A DNA stretch of 64,000 nt from Flavobacterium cerinum (GTDB taxonomy: Bacteria > Bacteroidota > Bacteroidia > Flavobacteriales > Flavobacteriaceae), in the NCBI RefSeq assembly GCF_024496085.1, contig NZ_CP101751.1:2356001-2420000 (forward strand), given 5' to 3'. The notes under the pieces are model-generated. The model made no database searches, was not told the DNA's origin, and was given only the letters and a program-made list of their open reading frames with translations. Shown here one piece after another: positions 36,215-45,112 of the stretch. Every line of letters starts with the position of its first letter. The first letter of the stretch is position 1. The translations under genes and the position numbers were made by a program.

Positions 36215-36829
36215 ATGAACAGAGAAGAAAGTTTACAACAAGACGAAAACGAGTTGTCTAAAATATTAGCCGGCAACGGTGGAAAAATATATCCGGTACT
36301 TAGAGACAATAACTGGTCCGGATTAGAATACGGCGCACTATTCAAACCTTTGATAGGGACGTTCGAACAGCCGAAAATTGTGATTGCGGTTGCCCATGAT
36401 ATGCCCAATAATTTAGTTTATATTCCATATAGCCAGGAATTTGGTGTTGATGGTCTTAATGCCATTTACGACGAAGCGCAAATAAACCTTGAAGCGATTC
36501 AGGTAACGTATAAAGTGAAGAAACACAGGAGTCATTGTGAAGTGGATGCTTCCGGACATGAATTCAGCAGTGAGTTTTTATTACACAATCCGTTTATACA
36601 GGAACTGCATACCATTCTGAAATCGGATGAAATTGCCGTTGCGGTTCCGAGACGCGGTTATTTCAAGGCCATTGCACTGTCAACTTCAAAGGATTTGTAC
36701 AACGCATTTATAGATGACTATGAAGCAGCCTATGATTCTGAAGAAATAGAGAAACCGCCAATAACAAAAGGTGTGTTTGTTATCCGAAACGGTAAAATAG
36801 TACAGCGCGGTGAATTGGAGAAATATTAA
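36215..36829 (+). CDS. Uncharacterised 204-residue protein (possibly DUF1444-like)
   Basis: A soluble protein; the N-terminal half has GLEYGALFKPLIGTFEQPKIVIAVAHD. Near residues 125-155 the string LLHNPFIQELHTIL, then EIAVAVPRRGYFKAIAL, resembles the end of DUF1444/YtpQ-like proteins, where a V-P-x-R-D strand is conserved. The match is partial, so I keep the call open. It is followed after 26 bp by the SUKH-ankyrin gene on the same strand, giving a two-gene operon. Start ATG 36215 follows an AT-rich stretch that separates it from the divergent TPR gene. Confidence 0.6.
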   Translation: MNREESLQQDENELSKILAGNGGKIYPVLRDNNWSGLEYGALFKPLIGTFEQPKIVIAVAHDMPNNLVYIPYSQEFGVDGLNAIYDEAQINLEAIQVTYKVKKHRSHCEVDASGHEFSSEFLLHNPFIQELHTILKSDEIAVAVPRRGYFKAIALSTSKDLYNAFIDDYEAAYDSEEIEKPPITKGVFVIRNGKIVQRGELEKY

Positions 36830-36855
36830 AATGAGATAATCCCTAATAAAAGAAT

Positions 36856-37809
36856 ATGACGCAAATCATTGTACCGAACTCAAAAATCGATGAGGGACAG
36901 TTGGTTGAATTCGAAAAAGAGATCGAAGCTCGTCTTCCTGAAGCTTATCGGCAATTCCTGCTTCTGCATAATGGCGGGCAACCCGATAATACTGAATTTA
37001 CGGCAAAAAAATACGGTGGCAGCATTATACAGCGTTTTTTCGGCTTTAATACACCTTATAATACCGATAATTTCGATTACATAAGAAGTACTTTTAAAGA
37101 TCGCGTTCCCGACAGTTTTTTGCCAATTGGAAGAGACATGTTGGGTAACCTGATTTTAATCGGAATCCGGCAAAAGTATCAGGGTAGGATCTATTTTTGG
37201 TGGCATGAGAACGAAAGCGATAAGAAAGCCTGGTTCAAGAATATTTACACAATCAGTAACTCGTTCACCGATTTTTTTGACAATCTGAAGGAAGAAGAGG
37301 AAGAGTCATACGGTTTTCTGGTGGATCTGTTCGACAGTGACGATTCTCAAAAGCAACTTGACTTGATCAATAGTGGCTGGGATGTCAATACGCCTTTAGA
37401 AAATAATTTCGGTTTTGCTATCGAACGATTGGCATTGAGCGGTGATACCGAGGTGCTCAAAGCGTTAATTGCCAAAGGCGCGAATTTTGGAGAGGCTATG
37501 GAAAAAACGTTAACGTTCGGAAATGTTGAAGCAGCCGGGTTATTGCTGGCAGCCGGAGCCGATCCTAATTACGCAACTGAGAAAGCCAGAAATAATCGGG
37601 ATACCCTTTTAATGTCGGCCGTTAACACTCCGGGTGCGCGTCCTGAAATAGCAAAATTATTAATTGAATATGGTGCTGATGTTAGAGTAGAAGATGCCTA
37701 TGGATGGACCGCTTTGAAAGTCGCAGTAAGAACAGTATCTCGTGACAATCCTGAAATGCAGGCTATAGTTGATTTGATACAATCTAAATTAGAAACAATA
37801 GCTGATTAA
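36856..37809 (+). CDS. SMI1/KNR4 (SUKH) domain fused to ankyrin repeats
   Basis: 317 residues. The N-terminal SUKH domain (about 8-145) is clear from FEKEIEARLPEAYRQFLLLHNGGQPD, the FFGF turn, DSFLPIGRDMLGNLILIGI and YFWWHENE. Ankyrin repeats follow at about 165-310 (ALIAKGANFGEAME, LLLAAGADPNYATEKA, LLIEYGADVRVEDAYGWTAL). SUKH domains are the commonest immunity proteins against bacterial polymorphic toxins and are also general binding modules. The fusion to ankyrin suggests either a two-surface binder or an immunity protein with altered reach. No toxin gene is seen beside it. Confidence 0.85.
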   Translation: MTQIIVPNSKIDEGQLVEFEKEIEARLPEAYRQFLLLHNGGQPDNTEFTAKKYGGSIIQRFFGFNTPYNTDNFDYIRSTFKDRVPDSFLPIGRDMLGNLILIGIRQKYQGRIYFWWHENESDKKAWFKNIYTISNSFTDFFDNLKEEEEESYGFLVDLFDSDDSQKQLDLINSGWDVNTPLENNFGFAIERLALSGDTEVLKALIAKGANFGEAMEKTLTFGNVEAAGLLLAAGADPNYATEKARNNRDTLLMSAVNTPGARPEIAKLLIEYGADVRVEDAYGWTALKVAVRTVSRDNPEMQAIVDLIQSKLETIAD

Positions 37810-37868
37810 AAGCTGAAATCCTGATTTTGTCAAAAATTTTCAGTTATTACTTTTTTAGTAACTAATAG

Positions 37869-37894
37869 TATCCCCTATAGATAAATAGGGGATA
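37869..37894. terminator. Bidirectional terminator between convergent genes
   Basis: TATCCCCTAT (37869-37878) and ATAGGGGATA (37885-37894) form a 10-bp stem with a 6-nt loop, followed on the plus strand by TTTTT. It lies between the stops at 37809 (plus) and 37898 (minus) and can serve both genes. Confidence 0.8.
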
Positions 37895-37897
37895 TTT

Positions 37898-38683
37898 TTA
37901 CAAATAAAACTTGACTTTTTCTTTTATTTGAGCGAGTCTGTTTTGATGATAACTAAAATCCTTTTCAGGGAATATTAGCGGTAAATTTTTTGCAATTATA
38001 TCTAATTCCGTTATTAAATAACTCAATCTCGGACTGTTTAAATCTTCGTCTTCAATCGGGCAATTAACTAATATTCCATTTCGTAATATCATTTGTTTAT
38101 TTTGTTGAATAAGCTCATCAATATCAACATAAAAGTACTGCCAATAGCTAACCGCGCAACTATCGATTAAAGCCTGAATATATTCTTCCGGTTTCATATC
38201 CATTTTGATGCGCAGACCGTCATCAAAAAAATAGATGTCCAATGGCCATTTACCATGCGTTCTATAGAAACAGCCTCTTCCGCGTTGCGACATATGACTT
38301 CGTATTTCGCTATTATTAAAGGCATACAGATTTTCGACCAACTCTTGTGAATGATTCAGCGGGTTTTCTCTAAGCCACTCATCCTGAGCACCGCAAAGTG
38401 CACTATATAGTAGAAAATTAGTTCCTCCGCCAACATTTCCCTTTATGTTAGGATTCCGTTTTGTATCCCATTTTACTGAAAGAGAAGTTGGACCTAATAG
38501 CTTTATAGTATCGTAGTCAAATTCGATACCGGCTTCATCAGCAATTTTCTTTTGGTATCTTTGAAGAAATCGATCCGTCAGGCCAAATTCTTGCGGAACT
38601 GAAGATTCTTTGTGTATTTCTATTAAATCATTTGAACTTAATTCATTAGAAAGGGCTACTAGTTTTTTAAATAAATGCTCCAT
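37898..38683 (-). CDS. Uncharacterised 261-residue protein
   Basis: A soluble protein with no family I recognise. Conserved-looking parts include VGGGTNFLLYSALCGAQDEWL near residues 87-107 and GRGCFYRTHGKWPLDIYFFDDGLRIKMDMKPEEY near 135-168, whose shape (strand, turn, acidic strand, helix) recalls the C-terminal half of SUKH-like immunity domains; the resemblance is too weak to assign. It is encoded 18 bp after the ankyrin gene at 38702-39775, so the pair is one operon. Its stop nearly touches the shared terminator. Confidence 0.6.
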   Translation of the reverse strand: MEHLFKKLVALSNELSSNDLIEIHKESSVPQEFGLTDRFLQRYQKKIADEAGIEFDYDTIKLLGPTSLSVKWDTKRNPNIKGNVGGGTNFLLYSALCGAQDEWLRENPLNHSQELVENLYAFNNSEIRSHMSQRGRGCFYRTHGKWPLDIYFFDDGLRIKMDMKPEEYIQALIDSCAVSYWQYFYVDIDELIQQNKQMILRNGILVNCPIEDEDLNSPRLSYLITELDIIAKNLPLIFPEKDFSYHQNRLAQIKEKVKFYL

Positions 38684-38701
38684 TTTTGATGAAATCTTTC
38701 G

Positions 38702-39775
38702 TTAACGGTCATAATCTGTTACGGTAAGAGCTATAGGTGTTGGATTGTTAAGTACCCATTTTACACCTAATTCACTCATTACATATATATTTTCAGAATT
38801 TTTAGCTTTTACTTCATTTGTAATAATAGTCAGTTCCTTTATTTCTTCCGGGGAAAGTTGATTTTCCTGCTGGATATATTTGAAATAACCGTCCACCATT
38901 TTTTGATATTGAATGTCCCAATTTCCTCCTCCGTTATCTAATAATTCCCGGGCGACTTTACCTGTGATCCGAATAACTTCTCCCTGTACGGTTTGGGCGG
39001 CACCACGTCCGGGAACCAAAAGCTCCCATAATTCTTCGTGTTGCTTTTGCCAGGTGGTCGCTTTGACAGTAATAGGTGATTTACCGTCATATACAATCCT
39101 TCTTGGAACAGGTTCAACCTCAAAAATACGGTAAAGTTCATCTAAAGCATCACTAGTTTGTTCTGTTGATTCATCATAGAAATTCGGTCTGTGATGTTCA
39201 AACATTTTTCCGATTCCGGTAACAAACGCTTTCATCTTTTCCGTTTTCGGAGTACCGGCATGCAACAATATTTTTGAAATTTCAAGGGTGTCTTCTATGT
39301 CGATGTTACGACAATTCATCAAAGCTAACTCCAGCGCGGTGTAATCGTTTCTTTTTTCGCCATAACCTTCCGAAACTATAGTCTTAATGTCAGCTCCGTA
39401 TTCAAGCAGTATTTTTATGTTCTCCGTATTATGGTTTCTCGCTGCACAATGCAAAGCTGTTCCTCTGCTGTTGTTGGCGTTTACATTGGCTCCCAGTTCT
39501 AATAAGCTTTTGATGTTACTCGAAAAACGTCTCCCGGAACGTTCCTGAAGTGGCGTATAGCTATAGTCATTAGAGGCTTCTATGTCTGCTCCTTGTTCAA
39601 CCAGCCATTTGGCTAATTCATGCGGACATTCTGCAAACGACAAGGCTGTTCCTTTGCTGTATCCGCCACGAGCTTCTATCTCGCATTTGTCAAATAGTTG
39701 AATAAGTTCCTGAATATCCCCTTTCTTTAGAAGTTCCTCAAAGTCTTTCGGTAATGTTTTTCTTTTTTGTGCCAT
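38702..39775 (-). CDS. Ankyrin-repeat protein with C-terminal conserved domain, 357 residues
   Basis: Ankyrin repeats cover about residues 35-175 (LVEQGADIEASNDYSYTPL, LLELGANVNANNSRGTALH, ILLEYGADIKTI). The C-terminal part (about 245-310) has the motif ELWELLVPGRGAAQTVQGEV, then RELLDNGGGNWD and a helix ending YFKYI, a small conserved domain that I have seen only as a domain of unknown function. No export signal. It heads a two-gene operon with the 37898 gene. In this neighbourhood it is the fourth ankyrin protein, which points to repeated recruitment of the same binding module. Confidence 0.75.
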   Translation of the reverse strand: MAQKRKTLPKDFEELLKKGDIQELIQLFDKCEIEARGGYSKGTALSFAECPHELAKWLVEQGADIEASNDYSYTPLQERSGRRFSSNIKSLLELGANVNANNSRGTALHCAARNHNTENIKILLEYGADIKTIVSEGYGEKRNDYTALELALMNCRNIDIEDTLEISKILLHAGTPKTEKMKAFVTGIGKMFEHHRPNFYDESTEQTSDALDELYRIFEVEPVPRRIVYDGKSPITVKATTWQKQHEELWELLVPGRGAAQTVQGEVIRITGKVARELLDNGGGNWDIQYQKMVDGYFKYIQQENQLSPEEIKELTIITNEVKAKNSENIYVMSELGVKWVLNNPTPIALTVTDYDR

Positions 39776-40139
39776 GTTTTATTTTAATTATAGCTAGTTC
39801 AAATCGATCTTAAATTCTCAATTTTTTGTGCTGGTTTACAAATCTATAACTATGTATTATAGAATATCTCAGGTACTAAAGATAATAATTTAATTGATTA
39901 TTTGTAAGAAATAAGTTACTTAAAAGCTATTTTTTACATGATAGCATTTTAAACTGCGAATATTTTAAAATTGGAGCAGTTTCTTAGTCTTTATTTTTAG
40001 ACGTTGTTGCTGTAATTTTTATGTTGTAGATGGAAGTAATTGTAAATGCAGCACTGATTTGGATATAACGTATCAGTCAGATTCTCAAATATTTTTTATA
40101 AACTATTTGGAATCATACAAGTAATTTATTTATTTTAGC
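39776..40139. other. Divergent intergenic region upstream of marR
   Basis: No gene seen in about 360 AT-rich bp. Near its right end, TTG at 40107-40109 and TATTTTAG at 40131-40138 (7/8 to TAnnTTTG) are 21 bp apart and make a plausible promoter for the MarR operon. Confidence 0.4.
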
Positions 40140-40156
40140 AACTAAAATATTTAGTT
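40140..40156. promoter_or_regulatory. MarR operator candidate
   Basis: AACTAAAATATTTAGTT: perfect 7-bp arms (AACTAAA/TTTAGTT) with a 3-bp centre, ending one base before the ATG at 40158 and immediately after the -7-like TATTTTAG. A MarR dimer bound here would block transcription of its own operon. Confidence 0.6.
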
Positions 40157-40157
40157 T

Positions 40158-40625
40158 ATGAATGAAAATGATCCCAACAATATTATTCAAAAGTTTAGAA
40201 TAGCGAGCCGAAAGTATTCCGATGCTTCGATCTTTATGCACGAGGCAATCGCACGAAAAGCAGGACTTACCGGCTCAGATCACAAATATTTGGGTGTTAT
40301 TCTACAGCATGATCGACTCACGGCAGGCGATATTTCAAAGCTTACAAGATTAACAGGAGGTGCTGTTACAGGTTTAATTGACCGTTTGGAAAAAAAGAAA
40401 CTACTGAAGAGAGAGTTTACAAAAGATGATAGACGAAAAGTGATCATTGTACCCAATATGGAAAATAGCATGAAACTATTACAGCCGATATTTAGTGAAT
40501 TACAACAAAAGACAACGGACCTGCTCGCAACATTTTCGGAAAAGGAAATTCAGATTATCGAACGCTATTTTACTGAAGCGACATCCATAATGAATGAAAC
40601 AACCAATAATCTAAATAATAAATAA
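40158..40625 (+). CDS. MarR family transcriptional regulator
   Basis: 155 residues with the MarR winged helix at about residues 35-105: HKYLGVILQHDRLTAGDISKL, TRLTGGAVTGLIDRLEKK (recognition helix) and the wing LKREFTKDDRRKVIIV with the conserved D-x-R-R. The flanking helices form the dimer. MarR proteins repress efflux, redox or catabolic genes until a ligand binds. It is followed at once by a membrane protein gene (ATG 1 bp after the stop), the likely regulated partner. The operator palindrome at 40140-40156 supports autoregulation. Confidence 0.9.
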   Translation: MNENDPNNIIQKFRIASRKYSDASIFMHEAIARKAGLTGSDHKYLGVILQHDRLTAGDISKLTRLTGGAVTGLIDRLEKKKLLKREFTKDDRRKVIIVPNMENSMKLLQPIFSELQQKTTDLLATFSEKEIQIIERYFTEATSIMNETTNNLNNK

Positions 40626-40626
40626 A

Positions 40627-41139
40627 ATGGTTAAAATGGAAAATATAACAGCATCATATTTGATAAGGGCCGAAATATGGCTTTGTATTACGACACTCAT
40701 TTATTTCTTAATGAACGGAGCGCAAATATTTGAGACACTAGTATTTGTTCCTAAATGGACGACTTCACCTCCTGATAATTTTCACCTTCTTTTGGACGGT
40801 AAAGGAGCAAGTCTGAAAAATTTTTGGATTATTTTCCATTCCATACACGAAATCACTTTTGTGGTCGCCATTGTTTTTTGCTGGAAAATAGATCCGGTGA
40901 GAAATTGGTTATTGATTTTATTTGTCATTCATTTTGCCGTAAGAGTTTGGACACTTTCATTTTTTGCACCAAATATTATTGATTTTCAAAAAGTAGCCGA
41001 AACACCATCGTTGGCAATAGATCTGGTAAATCGAATCTCGCTTTGGCAGAAATTAAACTATGTAAGAGTTGTTATTTTTATTGCCGTTTCTGTTGGCCTT
41101 ATACCATTATGTATAAAGCTCTTTAGTCTACGGCAATAA
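40627..41139 (+). CDS. Four-helix membrane protein in the MarR operon
   Basis: 170 residues with four hydrophobic helices, at about 10-32, 75-97, 98-118 and 143-165. The NGAQIFETLVFVPKW segment after helix 1 and the spacing of helices resemble small DUF1772/anthrone-oxygenase-like membrane proteins, but the match is only suggestive. Start ATG 40627 is 1 bp after the MarR stop, and a second Met lies three codons later, so translation is coupled. A role in handling the MarR ligand is inferred from the context alone. Confidence 0.65.
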   Translation: MVKMENITASYLIRAEIWLCITTLIYFLMNGAQIFETLVFVPKWTTSPPDNFHLLLDGKGASLKNFWIIFHSIHEITFVVAIVFCWKIDPVRNWLLILFVIHFAVRVWTLSFFAPNIIDFQKVAETPSLAIDLVNRISLWQKLNYVRVVIFIAVSVGLIPLCIKLFSLRQ

Positions 41140-41328
41140 CGCAACACTATAAACAACTTCCAAAAGAAAAAACAGGTAAGAAAATGAGAAGAATGTGGCG
41201 ATAATTTATTTTGAAACCTATATTCAGAATGGTCTGTCAACACTTCATACCCTAAATTCTGAATTCGATCGTAAAATTGATTTAATTACTGTCGATAATC
41301 CGTATTTTTACATTAGATAATTTATCAT

Positions 41329-42078
41329 ATGAAATATCTGATTGTAGAAGATGAACGGTTTGCATACGTAGAATTAAAGAGAATGATGACCAAGCTCCGT
41401 CCGGACTATATACTTGAGGGAAGGACGGAATCGGTTGCCGATACAATTCTCTTTCTCAAAAAGAATTCAGTAGATTTTATTCTCCTGGACATCCATCTGG
41501 CTGATGGAAATTGCTTTGAAATCTTCGAACAGCTTCAGGTATTGACACCGATTATTTTTACCACGGCTTATGACGAACATGCTATTCAGGCTTTTAAGTT
41601 GAACAGTATCGACTATCTGTTAAAACCTGTCGAAGAATATGATTTATTAGCTGCGCTGACAAAACTAGAACGACAGACCACAGTAATAGAAACGGTCTTT
41701 GACTACAAAAGGATAGAAAAAGCATTGTTGGAGAATCAAACGAAAAGACGTTTTCTTGTTCAGATCGGGGACACCTATAACCATATAGACATACATGAAA
41801 TAGCTTTTTTCTATAGTGAAGAAAAAGTAGTTTTTCTACATACGTTTTCTAATAAAAAATTTGTTATCGATTATACATTAACACAGATAGAATCACAAAT
41901 TGACAAAAAATCATTTTTTCGGGTTTCACGCAATTGCGTGGCAAACATTATTTCCATAAAAAAGATTTCCAGATACTTTAACAGCCGTCTGAAACTTAAC
42001 TTCCAGCCCGAGTGTCCGCATGAAATTTTAGTTAGTCGTGAACGCGTGTCTGATTTCCTGAAATGGGTAGATGCATAG
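41329..42078 (+). CDS. LytTR-family response regulator
   Basis: 249 residues. Receiver domain 1-120: acidic pair Glu7/Asp8, phospho-acceptor Asp54 (FILLDIHLADG), switch Thr in FTTAYDEHAIQAFKL and Lys in DYLLKPVEEYD. LytTR domain about 140-245: FLVQIGDTYNHIDIHEI, FFRVSRNCVANIISIKKI and LNFQPECPHEILVSR. The downstream kinase start at 42090 follows the stop by 11 bp (the frame itself is open from 42063), so the two form one operon. This regulator differs from the one at 20020; its target sites were not found. Confidence 0.9.
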   Translation: MKYLIVEDERFAYVELKRMMTKLRPDYILEGRTESVADTILFLKKNSVDFILLDIHLADGNCFEIFEQLQVLTPIIFTTAYDEHAIQAFKLNSIDYLLKPVEEYDLLAALTKLERQTTVIETVFDYKRIEKALLENQTKRRFLVQIGDTYNHIDIHEIAFFYSEEKVVFLHTFSNKKFVIDYTLTQIESQIDKKSFFRVSRNCVANIISIKKISRYFNSRLKLNFQPECPHEILVSRERVSDFLKWVDA

Positions 42079-42089
42079 AGCGAAAAAAG

Positions 42090-43085
42090 ATGAAAAGGAT
42101 AAATATAAAATATATTATTGCTTTTATACTTATTGTAGCGGTACTACTGGTCTTTTTCTACTATGTGTTTCAAACATTAACAGGAAAAGAAAAGAACTTT
42201 TTACAATTTTTTGCGATCAATCTGGTTCCATGTGTATTTATTGCATCTGTCGATTTTATCATTGTTCATACCATCTATAAATATTTAAAAACATCCAATA
42301 TTTATTTTCACGTTGCACTGAATTTATTCATTTCCTCACTATTCTCACTACTGGTAATATTTCTCGGTAATTTTATCTTTTTAGGTTTTTCTGCTTTTGA
42401 GATTAATCCCGAAATTATTAAGTCTACAATATTTATCTTACTTTGGAACAGTATTATAGTCTTGTTAATTGAAATTTTCTTTTATAACCAACGGCAAATT
42501 GTTGCTAAAGATAAAATAGCGATAATGGAAAAAGAAAAAATACAATATCAATACGAAATGCTTAAAGCACAGATCAATCCACATTTTTTATTTAATAGCT
42601 TAAATGTTTTGTCATCATTGGCTTATGAAGATGCAGAAAAAGCAAATTTGTTCGCAAAAAAAATGTCAGGGGTATACCGTTATCTGCTATTGACAAACGA
42701 ACGTCCGACGGTAACGCTAAAAGAAGAACTGGCTTTTTTAGATTCCTATATATTTTTGGAAAAGATTCGGTTTGAAAACAACTTACTTATAACGCTCAGT
42801 AATCATATCAATACTAATAAAAATGTAATCCCCGTTAGTCTGCAATTACTAATAGAGAATGCCATAAAACACAATATAACCACTTCTAATCAACCGTTGA
42901 ACGTTCACGTTGAAATCACAGAAGAAGGGATTACTGTTTCAAACAATCTTCAACTGAGAAATACAATTGATTCTAGCGGTGTGGGACTAAAAAATCTACA
43001 AAGGCAATATGCTTTGCACAAAAAAACGATTGCGATTATAAAAACGGATACGCAATTTATAGTAAAAATGCCGTTTCTGGATTAA
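42090..43085 (+). CDS. LytS-type sensor histidine kinase with four membrane helices
   Basis: 331 residues from ATG 42090 (MKRINIKYIIAFIL); an in-frame ATG at 42063 would overlap the regulator gene and adds only a polar nonapeptide. Four hydrophobic helices at about 8-28, 40-60, 75-100 and 110-130, then a coiled linker and a His_kinase domain with the phospho-accepting His in LKAQINPHFLFNS, the N-box LLIENAIKHN and the GVGLKNLQ glycine box. No TPR sensor part, unlike the kinases at 20.8 and 30.9 kb. Cognate partner of the LytTR regulator just upstream. Confidence 0.9.
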   Translation: MKRINIKYIIAFILIVAVLLVFFYYVFQTLTGKEKNFLQFFAINLVPCVFIASVDFIIVHTIYKYLKTSNIYFHVALNLFISSLFSLLVIFLGNFIFLGFSAFEINPEIIKSTIFILLWNSIIVLLIEIFFYNQRQIVAKDKIAIMEKEKIQYQYEMLKAQINPHFLFNSLNVLSSLAYEDAEKANLFAKKMSGVYRYLLLTNERPTVTLKEELAFLDSYIFLEKIRFENNLLITLSNHINTNKNVIPVSLQLLIENAIKHNITTSNQPLNVHVEITEEGITVSNNLQLRNTIDSSGVGLKNLQRQYALHKKTIAIIKTDTQFIVKMPFLD

Positions 43086-43269
43086 GTCCGAATTTTACGA
43101 TTATCTGCTTTTAACCTTTACTGATTTAATGAACAATGGAATTTTGATCTATTGTGAATAAGCTTCATCATGTTTATACTGAACTTCGTCGGAAAAGACT
43201 TTGTCTCCGTATTTTCAATCTGCAATTTTGCCTCACAATTAGTTCAATTTATTTATCATTTTTTTCACA

Positions 43270-43884
43270 ATGAGAAAGCAAGTAATTTTATCAATTGTTG
43301 CGATGGCAACATTCTTTATGGCTTCAGTTTCTGTAAACGCTCAAACAAGGGTTTCTTTAGGAATTAAAGGAGGAGTCAATTCAACGTTTTATAAGTATGA
43401 TTCGGAGAGTCCCTATTCAGACAGCTCACCGGAATTAGGAGGTTCTGTCGGAGGATTTTTAAAGTATGATTTTGGCAAGTGGTTTGCGCTTCAAACAGAT
43501 TTGATGATTCATTACAGAAATTCTGAAATGGAAAACAAGTATACAGCAGAAAAATCCAAATTGGAATCGTATGATCTGGAATTGCCTGTCTATGCAGTTT
43601 TTCAGACCAAGTTGGGAACAGGAAAGTTATTTTTCGGTGTTGGTCCTTACATCGGTTACGGAATAAGAGCTAAAACAGGTAATATTGATATGTATGATAA
43701 GGATATAGCAGGAAATAGACCAATGAAGCAGCTTAATTATGGTGCAGCGACGATGCTCGGATATGATTTTGGACGCTTCCAGATTAACTGTTCCTATATA
43801 TCACAAAACGGTATAGGAGTAATGAATAATAGTTCAGGTATAAGACGTCAGGCTTTTGGATTAGGAATCGGTTACAGTTTATAA
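43270..43884 (+). CDS. Outer-membrane beta-barrel (porin-like) protein
   Basis: 204 residues. Signal peptide 1-24 (cleavage SVNA-Q). The mature protein shows the alternating pattern of an eight-strand barrel: VSLGIKGGVNSTFY, VGGFLKYDFGKWFALQTDLMIHY, LFFGVGPYIGYGI, GAATMLGYDFGRFQINCSY and the C-terminal FGLGIGYSL ending in an aromatic-polar-Leu. This is the PorT/OmpA-like barrel family common in Bacteroidota, located in the outer membrane; its ligand is unknown. It is preceded by a 184-bp gap after the LytS kinase gene and is probably a separate transcript that this system could control. Confidence 0.85.
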   Translation: MRKQVILSIVAMATFFMASVSVNAQTRVSLGIKGGVNSTFYKYDSESPYSDSSPELGGSVGGFLKYDFGKWFALQTDLMIHYRNSEMENKYTAEKSKLESYDLELPVYAVFQTKLGTGKLFFGVGPYIGYGIRAKTGNIDMYDKDIAGNRPMKQLNYGAATMLGYDFGRFQINCSYISQNGIGVMNNSSGIRRQAFGLGIGYSL

Positions 43885-43956
43885 TGGTTATCGTATAGTT
43901 CATTCTATAGGTGTAGTTCACTCACTGACCCTAATACTGTTATAAAAAATAGCAAA

Positions 43957-45066
43957 ATGAAAAAAGTAATTCCATTGTTGATCACCATTGTAATATCGTC
44001 ATTCTCGATTTTTGCACAGGATATTAAACCCAATAGGCCACAAGAACCACAGCAACCCTACCCGTATTATTCAGAAGATATTATTTTTGAAAACAGACAA
44101 GCCGGAATAACTTTAGCCGGAACGCTAACACTTCCTAAAAAAGAAGGTGTTTTCCCGGCTGTTGTTTTGATAACAGGAAGCGGGCCACAAGATAGAAATG
44201 AGGCTTTAGCAGGACATAAACCATTTCTTGTTTTGTCTGATTATCTTACGAAAAATGGGATTGCAGTTTTACGTTACGATGATAGGGGAACCGCTTTGTC
44301 AGAAGGAGATTTCAATAGCGCCACCTCTGTAGATTTAGCAAGTGATGTAGCAAATGCCGTTGCCTATCTAAAAAACAGAAAAGAGATTGACCGGACAAAA
44401 ATAGGTTTAATAGGGCATAGTGAAGGTGGTCTAATTGCGCCATTGGTGGCTACAGAATCCAAAGATATCGCATTTATTGTAATGCTGGGCGGGCCGGGAA
44501 TTCCGGGAGACAAAATCCTTTTGATACAACAGCGGCTGATAGCAAGAGCATCAGGAATCAGTGAACAGGAAATAAGACAGACGGAAAGGATAAACAAAAG
44601 AATATTTAGTATTGTAAAAAAATCCTCGGATGTCGAACAGTTAAAAACAGAATTACGTAGTGATCTGAAAAAATTCTTGAGTAAGAATGCCCGTTCTAAA
44701 AAAACTAATGGTAAGAGTGATGAGGAATACATCAATTTGCAGGTTAAAACCTATGCTACTCCCTGGATGCAGTATTTCATCAAATATAATCCTGAGCCAA
44801 CGTTGAAAAAAGTGAAAATTCCGGTTTTAGCTCTTAACGGAGAAAGAGACCTGCAGATTACACCAAAGGAAAATTTGAGAGCCATAAAAAAAGCATTATG
44901 TAAAGCCGGGAATAAAAAATTGACTATTAGAGAATTGCCGACTTTAAATCATTTGTTTCAGGAATCGGATACCGGAGCGCCTCATGAATATGAGACTATA
45001 GAACAAACCTATTCGCCGACAGTTTTGAAAGAAGTGTTGAAATGGTTAAAATTGCAAATAGAATAG
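43957..45066 (+). CDS. Secreted alpha/beta hydrolase
   Basis: 369 residues. Signal peptide 1-20. The alpha/beta hydrolase fold is read from ITLAGTLTLPK (strands 1-2), the oxyanion loop LITGSGPQDRNE, LRYDDRGTALSEG, nucleophile Ser155 in GHSEGG, acid GERDLQITPKEN and the catalytic His in LPTLNHLFQ. This matches the family of extracytoplasmic esterases/peptidase-like hydrolases annotated as dienelactone-hydrolase-like in Bacteroidota. Substrate unknown. It follows the barrel protein by 72 bp on the same strand. Confidence 0.85.
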   Translation: MKKVIPLLITIVISSFSIFAQDIKPNRPQEPQQPYPYYSEDIIFENRQAGITLAGTLTLPKKEGVFPAVVLITGSGPQDRNEALAGHKPFLVLSDYLTKNGIAVLRYDDRGTALSEGDFNSATSVDLASDVANAVAYLKNRKEIDRTKIGLIGHSEGGLIAPLVATESKDIAFIVMLGGPGIPGDKILLIQQRLIARASGISEQEIRQTERINKRIFSIVKKSSDVEQLKTELRSDLKKFLSKNARSKKTNGKSDEEYINLQVKTYATPWMQYFIKYNPEPTLKKVKIPVLALNGERDLQITPKENLRAIKKALCKAGNKKLTIRELPTLNHLFQESDTGAPHEYETIEQTYSPTVLKEVLKWLKLQIE

Positions 45067-45112
45067 GATAAGAAAGGTAAATTCTAAGCAAAAAATATAA
45101 AAAAGCAACGAT

